Both the position numbers and the translations under genes were made by a program. From Alphaproteobacteria bacterium (GTDB lineage Bacteria; Pseudomonadota; Alphaproteobacteria; UBA3830), in contig BNWE01000051.1 in assembly GCA_025998595.1 (NCBI GenBank), positions 1 to 8,821 on the forward strand: 8,821 bases of DNA, in the 5' to 3' direction. Shown one piece after another: positions 5,054 to 8,821 of the stretch; within the stretch, counting starts at the first letter, position 1; each line of letters starts with the position of its first letter. The notes beneath the pieces are model-generated. The model saw nothing but the letters and a program-made list of their open reading frames with translations, did not search any database and was not told the origin of the DNA.

Positions 5054-5745
5054 GAACTTCTTTGGCGTTCGAAGTTCATTCCTGTGGTATCGGTGGACGC
5101 TATGACTTTTGGTTTATACTTTTGGGACTCAAAATCGGCTATTAGCTTTTCTATAAATGCAGGCTTTTGATCGGACGGAAGAAATAGCTGTGTATATCTT
5201 ATTTTTTCTTCCACTGTGTATTTGCGAGCTAGCTCCGGAACTCTAGCTTTCAGTTTGCTTTCTGGAAGGTGGCTTGTTTCCTCCGCAATTGTGTCAACGA
5301 TATCATCTAAAATGGTTCTATAGATCGCTGTGATTCTAATTCCATCGGAGTCTTTTGATGTTTGAATGCGATATTCTTTACCATCTATTATGCACGGCAT
5401 TATGGCATCAATTTCCGCTTGGGTCGTATAGGTGCGCTGCATAATATACGTTACGATTACCTCGCTTTTCCGCCTTGTTGATATATACGAAAATGCGTTT
5501 GGATCTGTATCTGCGATACACGCGTTGATGCTATCGGTGGCTGCGCCACGGGCGCTAATGCTATCGGTGGTTGCACCACAGGCGCTAATGCTATCGGTGG
5601 TTGCACCACGGGCGCTAATGCTATCGGTGGTTGCACCACAGGCGCTAATGCTATCGCGAGCTTCTTTAGTGTATGCAGACTTTATCTTCGATGCTGAAGC
5701 TGTATCAGCATGAGTAGATGCCTGTCCTGCAAGGACTTTTTTCAC
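5035..5745 (-). CDS. Unknown protein with N-terminal palindromic repeat array
   Basis: A 236-residue protein starts at GTG 5745 with AAGGAGA eight bases upstream, 12 bases after the RHH gene. Residues 4-80 are family 2 repeat: a head, VLAGQASTHADTASASKIK, then AYTKEAR and five 10-residue units (DSISACGATT, DSISARGATT and variants). Residues 90-225 look like a normal soluble, largely helical domain (TQAEIDAIMPCIIDGKEY, TILDDIVDTIAEETSH, KARVPELARKYTVEEKIRY) that I do not recognise. The last residues (ERQRSSWMWKS) look unlike protein, and in the alternative frame the same DNA reads RTPKKFLDVEELRLYI, continuous with the initiator. It may be a separate replication or copy-control protein, or the N-terminal half of a frameshifted initiator. 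Confidence 0.7.
   Translation of the reverse strand: MKKVLAGQASTHADTASASKIKSAYTKEARDSISACGATTDSISARGATTDSISACGATTDSISARGAATDSINACIADTDPNAFSYISTRRKSEVIVTYIMQRTYTTQAEIDAIMPCIIDGKEYRIQTSKDSDGIRITAIYRTILDDIVDTIAEETSHLPESKLKARVPELARKYTVEEKIRYTQLFLPSDQKPAFIEKLIADFESQKYKPKVIASTDTTGMNFERQRSSWMWKS
5506..5736. repeat. Family 2 element with five 30-bp palindromic units
   Basis: Five 30-bp units (5506-5655) each carry a 13-bp palindrome, starting at 5507, 5537, 5567, 5597 and 5627. Plus-strand stems are GTATC/GATAC, GTGGC/GCCAC and GTGGT/ACCAC (three copies) around a constant TGC loop. The element head has another palindrome, GTCCT-GCA-AGGAC (5724-5736). The segment between (5656-5723) matches the parA leader and the 1174-1245 copy. 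There are no spacers, so this is not a CRISPR array. All units are in frame in the host gene. Confidence 0.88.
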
Positions 5746-5757
5746 AGAAGTTCTCCT

Positions 5758-6189
5758 TTACATGAGACTTTGTTTTTTTAGTTCCTTAAGTTTTTCGTAT
5801 ATTTCGGAGCGTTTCCGCATATCATCCAGTATAAGGTTGTTGATGTATTTTGTTACGCTTATGGTATCAAATCCACTCATGAGCTGAATATACTTAAAAG
5901 CCTCCGCCTGAAAAGTTATATTTATCTTTGGTGACTTTGTCGCCAACGTGACGTTGGACTCGTTTTCTCCTGTTGAATTAGTTTCTACATCGCAATTACA
6001 GCTCGCATACCTTTCCGCCGCTAGCGTGACGCTGGACTCGTTTTCTCTTGTTGAATCAGTTTCGACGTCGCAATTACAGCTCGCATACCCTTGGGACGCT
6101 CCAGAAAGCGGATCCAGCGTCACGCTGGTGTTGCGTATGAGAGTGTCGGTACCTTTGAATGGGTTATTTCCTAATTTTCTATCAGTCAT
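5758..6189 (-). CDS. Small ribbon-helix-helix-like protein, probable ParA partner
   Basis: This 143-residue protein starts at ATG 6189 behind a strong AGGAGG site that overlaps the parA stop. Residues 21-84 are family 1 repeat: TSVTLDPLSGASQGYASCNC, then a shorter YASCNCDVE copy and a final NVTL. The conserved part is probably residues 87-143: a strand (KINITF) and two helices (AEAFKYIQLMSGF, TKYINNLILDDMRKR) as in CopG/ParG-type ribbon-helix-helix proteins, then a basic helix (KLKELKKQ). Directly after parA, such a protein usually binds the centromere and stimulates the ParA ATPase. A native N-terminal flexible arm has evidently been lengthened by repeats. ParB-like centromere binding is inferred from fold and position. 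Confidence 0.7.
   Translation of the reverse strand: MTDRKLGNNPFKGTDTLIRNTSVTLDPLSGASQGYASCNCDVETDSTRENESSVTLAAERYASCNCDVETNSTGENESNVTLATKSPKINITFQAEAFKYIQLMSGFDTISVTKYINNLILDDMRKRSEIYEKLKELKKQSLM
5943..6128. repeat. Family 1 elements in the RHH gene
   Basis: Three palindromes lie at 5943-5957 (CCAACGT-G-ACGTTGG), 6021-6035 (CTAGCGT-G-ACGCTGG, one imperfect pair) and 6114-6128 (CCAGCGT-C-ACGCTGG). Between them are two copies of GACTCGTTTTCTC(C/T)(T)GTTGAAT followed by GCAATTACAGCTCGCATACC. The last body reads CCCTTGGGACGCTCC. So one element faces the parA-like way and partial copies face the other way. The gene stays open throughout. Confidence 0.88.
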
Positions 6190-6201
6190 TGTTATTTCCT
6201 C

Positions 6202-7059
6202 CTATTTCTTGCCAACGTGACTTTGGGTGCTTGCTGCACCTACGTTTACTTTTTTTGATTCAGTTCCATTATTGCAATTACAGCTCGCATACCCTTGGGA
6301 AGCTCCAGAAAGCGGATCCAACGTCACGTTGGCGACGAGTTCACTGTAGTCAAGCGCTCCATTGCTATTGGGTTTGTATTCGAATATGTCTAGACCGAAG
6401 CTAGAGGCTTCTGCAAGTGCTATGGTGTTTCTTATGGGCGGATGGAATAGTTTGTCTCCGAAGTGCTCTTTGATAGTATTAAGAACCTCTTTGTGGAGCC
6501 CCTTTCTGCTATCGTACTGTGTTGCTATGATGCCCGTGATTTGCAGGGCTTGATTTAGACGTTTGTGTACCAAATCTACGGTTTTCAGTAGTTGGGTCAT
6601 TCCTTCCATTGCTAGAAATTCTGTCTGCAGCGCTACGAATACTTCATTTGCAAAGACAAGAGCATTTAGAGTGAGTAGCGATAGGGAAGGGGGGCAATCA
6701 ATCAAAATGTAGTCATATTTATCTTGTACGGACTCCATTGCTTCTTTTAATATGCATTCTCGCCCTGCCACACTTGATAGCTCGATTTCTATTCCACTGA
6801 GATTTATTCCAGATGGAATGATGTGATATTGATTGTGCTCTACTATTGCTGCTTCAATCTTTGATTCATTAAGCATTATTTCATATATGGTTGGAGTTCT
6901 GCCTTTGGCTCCTAATGCTACTGTCAGACTTGCCTGTGGATCCAGATCGATGAGTAGGACTTTTCGGCCTTTTTGCGCCAAACTTGCTCCGATGTTAATG
7001 GTGCTTGTCGTTTTACCGACTCCACCCTTTTGATTCACCAGTGCGACTATACGTCCCAT
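6202..7059 (-). CDS. parA: ParA/Soj-family partition ATPase
   Basis: This 285-residue ParA has the deviant Walker A KGGVGKTT (residues 11-18), Walker A' DLDPQ (38-42), Walker B ILIDCPP (118-124), and the Soj-like tracts FVALQTEFLAMEGM (141-154) and FHPPIRNTIALAEA (205-218). It has no N-terminal DNA-binding extension, as in small Soj-type proteins. It forms ATP-dependent dimers on the nucleoid and moves plasmid copies via its centromere-binding partner. The start ATG 7059 has a strong GGAGGAG site. From about residue 243 the native C-terminus is replaced or extended by a family 1 element (ANVTLDPLSGASQGYASCNC) and a polar tail ending in HVGKK. It heads the parA-RHH-unknown-rep gene group. Confidence 0.95.
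   Translation of the reverse strand: MGRIVALVNQKGGVGKTTSTINIGASLAQKGRKVLLIDLDPQASLTVALGAKGRTPTIYEIMLNESKIEAAIVEHNQYHIIPSGINLSGIEIELSSVAGRECILKEAMESVQDKYDYILIDCPPSLSLLTLNALVFANEVFVALQTEFLAMEGMTQLLKTVDLVHKRLNQALQITGIIATQYDSRKGLHKEVLNTIKEHFGDKLFHPPIRNTIALAEASSFGLDIFEYKPNSNGALDYSELVANVTLDPLSGASQGYASCNCNNGTESKKVNVGAASTQSHVGKK
6211..6332. repeat. Family 1 element at the 3' end of parA
   Basis: The body at 6272-6332 on the plus strand runs from TTGCAATTACAGCTCGCATA through CCCTTGGGAAGCTCC to the palindrome CCAACGT-C-ACGTTGG (6318-6332). A decayed palindrome, CCAACGTGACTTTGG, lies at 6212-6226 just before the parA stop, so about 120 bp of the gene end is element-derived and bounded by palindromes. 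Confidence 0.85.
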
Positions 7060-7068
7060 TTCTCCTCC

Positions 7069-7180
7069 GTGGTTGCACCACCTGCGCTAAATGCTATCGC
7101 TATCTTCTAAAATGTATGCCAGCGCTATTTTCGATGCTAAAGCTGCTTCAGCAAAAATAAACGTCTGTCCTGCAAGGACA
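7069..7180. repeat. Family 2 element forming the parA leader
   Basis: On the minus strand the element runs from a palindrome TGTCCT-TGC-AGGACA (7180-7166), through a GCTGAAGCAGC dyad and AGCATCGAAAATAGCGCTGG, to the palindrome GTGGT-GCA-ACCAC (7081-7069). It matches the N-terminal repeat of the unknown gene at 5656-5736 but is not translated as part of a gene. The last palindrome directly abuts the GGAGGAG ribosome site of parA. Confidence 0.82.
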
Positions 7181-7208
7181 CAATACACCCGAATCTACTT
7201 ATGCGCAA
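7180..7208 (-). promoter_or_regulatory. Weak candidate promoter for the parA operon
   Basis: On the minus strand TTGCGC (7208-7203) and TATTGT (7185-7180) are separated by 17 bases, directly upstream of the family 2 element. The match is modest, and the neighbouring repeat array holds many TTGCAT and TATAAT-like words, so the assignment is tentative. Confidence 0.28.
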
Positions 7209-8166
7209 TACTCTAAAAGTGTATTCACGTCTTTTTCATACAATGCGCTCTTTATGCATAATAGATATAGCTTCACTGTATACATCTAATATTTCTTATT
7301 CGTAACACATCAAATATACTCTTACATCTTTTGCAGATAATGCATTTGGCGCTCTTTATACATAATAGATAGAATGCTTCTTTATATCTTTTGTGCATAA
7401 TGTGCCCATTGCTCCTTATGTGCAACATATCAGACTCGCACTTATGTACATATATCCAGTAAGCATTTATGCTTCTGATGCTTTTGTATGCAGTCAATGT
7501 TGTGATTTAGAATGAAACTATTCGATATGAAAGAACAAATAACCTCTCCATCAATAATTACAGCGTTGAGTGTGTACTAGATATGCTTTTGCATCTTTTA
7601 TTACAACTCACACTAGTCTCCTTGTGTACAACGCTCTAGATGAAGCTTATATCTTTTGTATTTAACACATTAGACACTCTTTGTGTATAGCGAATAAAGT
7701 TTCTTCATTGCATTTTATCTATAATATGTATATTGCGCATAATAAGCAATATAATAAACACTTATTGGTGTACAGTATACTTAAAACTTTTGGTGTATGA
7801 TAGACTAGACACGCCTTTGCATTTTTGTTGCAATATATCTAAAGTTTTTACGTGCAACATAATATATGCGCAATATACATCTTTGTTGCGATACATTTAA
7901 TGGTTTTTATGTGCGATATACCAAATGTGCACTTATGCATTTTTGCATACAGCGCCTAGTATTTTTTATATACAATGCGCTTAATACTCATCGGAATATA
8001 TCTGGCGCATAGCACTAAAATATACCTTTGCCTTTTTGTTACAACACGCTTTATATGTATAATGCGTTAGATATGTATTTGCGTCTATTGAGTATAATAT
8101 GCTAGATACGCATTTGTATACAATACACTATACATATCTTTGCATCTTTATTACAATGCATTCAAA
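7200..8166. repeat. Gene-free array of degenerate AT-rich repeats
   Basis: Nearly 970 bases contain no convincing gene. They consist of decayed repeats of roughly 60 bp, each made of a shorter half like CTCTTTATACATAATAGATA and a longer half like TTTGCATCTTTTGTTACAAT followed by GCGCTAGATA. Good examples lie at 7356-7415, 7579-7611, 7800-7835 and 8028-8160. Copies differ by many substitutions and small indels. A short minus-strand frame at 7273-7497 reads these repeats (KRYKEAFYLLCIKS, then KRCKSIFDVLRIRN) and is not accepted as a gene. A centromere for the Par system, a decayed tandem repeat or a remnant of a repetitive gene are all possible. Confidence 0.6.
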
Positions 8167-8820
8167 CTACTTCCTAAATTTGTATATGGTTTGGTTCTTG
8201 GAATTTGTTGATTCTAAAATTCTGTTTTTCACTCCGTTTATAAGGTCTCTGCTAGCTGTTGCCGTCGATAAACTAGGCAAGAGTTTCATGTAATCCGATC
8301 TTTTAAAATTATCTATGAAATTTTTGGCGTAGTATAATCTGTCGGTGGAGTTATTCGGTGTGCTCGTTCCGATTTGAAGCTTCAAATTCTCTAGAGCTTG
8401 CTGGATGATGTTCAGGATAAATTCAATGAAAAACTCTGAATTTCCGGATGAATCGCTCTTTTGAAGCGATTCATAGTATTCCGCCTGATATTTTTCCAGT
8501 AGTTCTTCGATGCAAACTATCTTAAATATGGAATGTAATTTGGAGAGTATGAGTTGCTGCCACAATCGTCCGATTCTGCCATTTCCGTCACTAAACGGAT
8601 GAATAAACTCAAATTCATAATGAAAAACGCAGGATTTAATCAATAGGCTATCCTCTGATTCTCTCAAATACGAGAATAAATTTGCGACAAGCCAGGATAC
8701 ATTTTGGTGAGGTGGAGCTATGTGCACTATTTCGTTTCCTTTGAATATGCCGACACCTTTATTTCTAAAATTACCAGCATCTTCCGTCAGATTGTTCATC
8801 ATTAGTTTGTGAGCTTTCAA
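8167..8820 (-). CDS. Fic-domain protein with C-terminal winged helix (5' end missing)
   Basis: The visible 217 residues carry the complete Fic motif HPFSDGNGRIGR (residues 74-85), whose histidine is catalytic in transfer of AMP or another nucleotide phosphate to a target hydroxyl. Before it lie GVGIFKGNEIVHIAPP (22-37) and WLVANLFSYL, typical of the Fic flap and helices. From about residue 150 a winged-helix-like end follows (RLYYAKNFIDNFKRSDYMKL, then ATASRDLINGVKNRI), as in stand-alone bacterial Fic proteins. Homologues usually carry an inhibitory S/T-x-x-x-E-G/N helix in the N-terminal part, which lies beyond the window, so self-inhibition cannot be judged. The gene runs off the edge at 8821. 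No palindromic elements are seen in it. Target unknown. Confidence 0.92.
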   Translation of the reverse strand: MKAHKLMMNNLTEDAGNFRNKGVGIFKGNEIVHIAPPHQNVSWLVANLFSYLRESEDSLLIKSCVFHYEFEFIHPFSDGNGRIGRLWQQLILSKLHSIFKIVCIEELLEKYQAEYYESLQKSDSSGNSEFFIEFILNIIQQALENLKLQIGTSTPNNSTDRLYYAKNFIDNFKRSDYMKLLPSLSTATASRDLINGVKNRILESTNSKNQTIYKFRK

Positions 8821-8821
8821 T

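Noticed and set aside
5506..5655. 30-bp tandem repeats as a CRISPR array
   Set aside because: Units are directly adjacent with no spacers, are translated in frame and have no cas genes nearby.
5432..5713. Plus-strand and alternative-frame repeats such as ALMLSVVAPR and PPIALAPVVQ
   Set aside because: These are shadow readings of the 30-bp units; no ribosome site or conserved domain supports them.
5948..6404. Plus-strand open frames over the RHH gene and parA end
   Set aside because: Antisense of family 1 elements; the minus-strand genes have strong ribosome sites and recognisable domains.
7273..7497. 74-residue minus-strand frame in the repeat array
   Set aside because: It reads degenerate repeats, is Cys/Ile/Lys-rich without a domain, lacks a ribosome site, and the frame is not kept in neighbouring repeats.
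1..8821. Window as a complete circular plasmid
   Set aside because: The Fic gene and the plus-strand gene are both cut at the ends, and joining the ends does not give a recognisable continuation of either.

Overview
This window looks like part of an AT-rich, low-copy, iteron-type bacterial plasmid, or a plasmid-like replicon. It carries a ParA partition ATPase, a ribbon-helix-helix partner, a winged-helix replication initiator, an iteron origin, a primase-helicase, a HigBA toxin-antitoxin pair and a Fic protein. All full-length genes are on the minus strand. Ordinary TGA/TAA/TAG stops and strong Shine-Dalgarno sites indicate the standard bacterial code. In-frame palindromic repeats scattered through coding regions recall the Rickettsia-type intragenic palindromic elements, and together with the Fic and HU genes suggest a host-associated bacterium. 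I cannot name the taxon from sequence alone.

Layout, left to right. 1-212: the 3' end of an unknown plus-strand gene converges on a truncated HU gene. 387-1092: higBA under a consensus promoter. 1112-1245: inverted repeat elements. 1231-3389: a Twinkle/T7 gp4-like primase-helicase (zinc finger, TOPRIM, RecA-like helicase) in three pieces, split by a +1 shift at a T5 run and by an 88-bp MITE-like insertion. 3426-3860: origin region with four tandem 22-bp iterons, one outlying iteron and hairpins. 4094-5053: initiator. 5035-5745: repeat-headed protein of unknown function. 5758-6189: ribbon-helix-helix protein. 6202-7059: parA. 7069-7180: repeat element forming the parA leader. 7200-8166: gene-free array of degenerate AT-rich repeats. 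8167-8820: Fic protein cut by the window edge.

The parA, RHH, unknown and initiator genes are nearly contiguous (12-base gaps or overlaps) and read toward the origin, so they probably form one partition-replication operon. The primase-helicase lies on the far side of the origin.

The most unusual content is two families of short palindromic elements. Family 1 has a 15-bp palindrome of the CCAACGT-C-ACGTTGG type; family 2 has 13-bp palindromes of the GTGGT-GCA-ACCAC type. They sit in or beside the primase, initiator, unknown, RHH and parA genes without breaking the reading frame. Stem sequences vary by paired changes that keep the palindrome. Family 1 occurs in both orientations and its core encodes the same peptide, NVTL, either way. 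At the end of the initiator gene an in-phase A AAA AAA heptamer followed by one of these palindromes could allow a -1 frameshift adding an 80-residue repeat tail.
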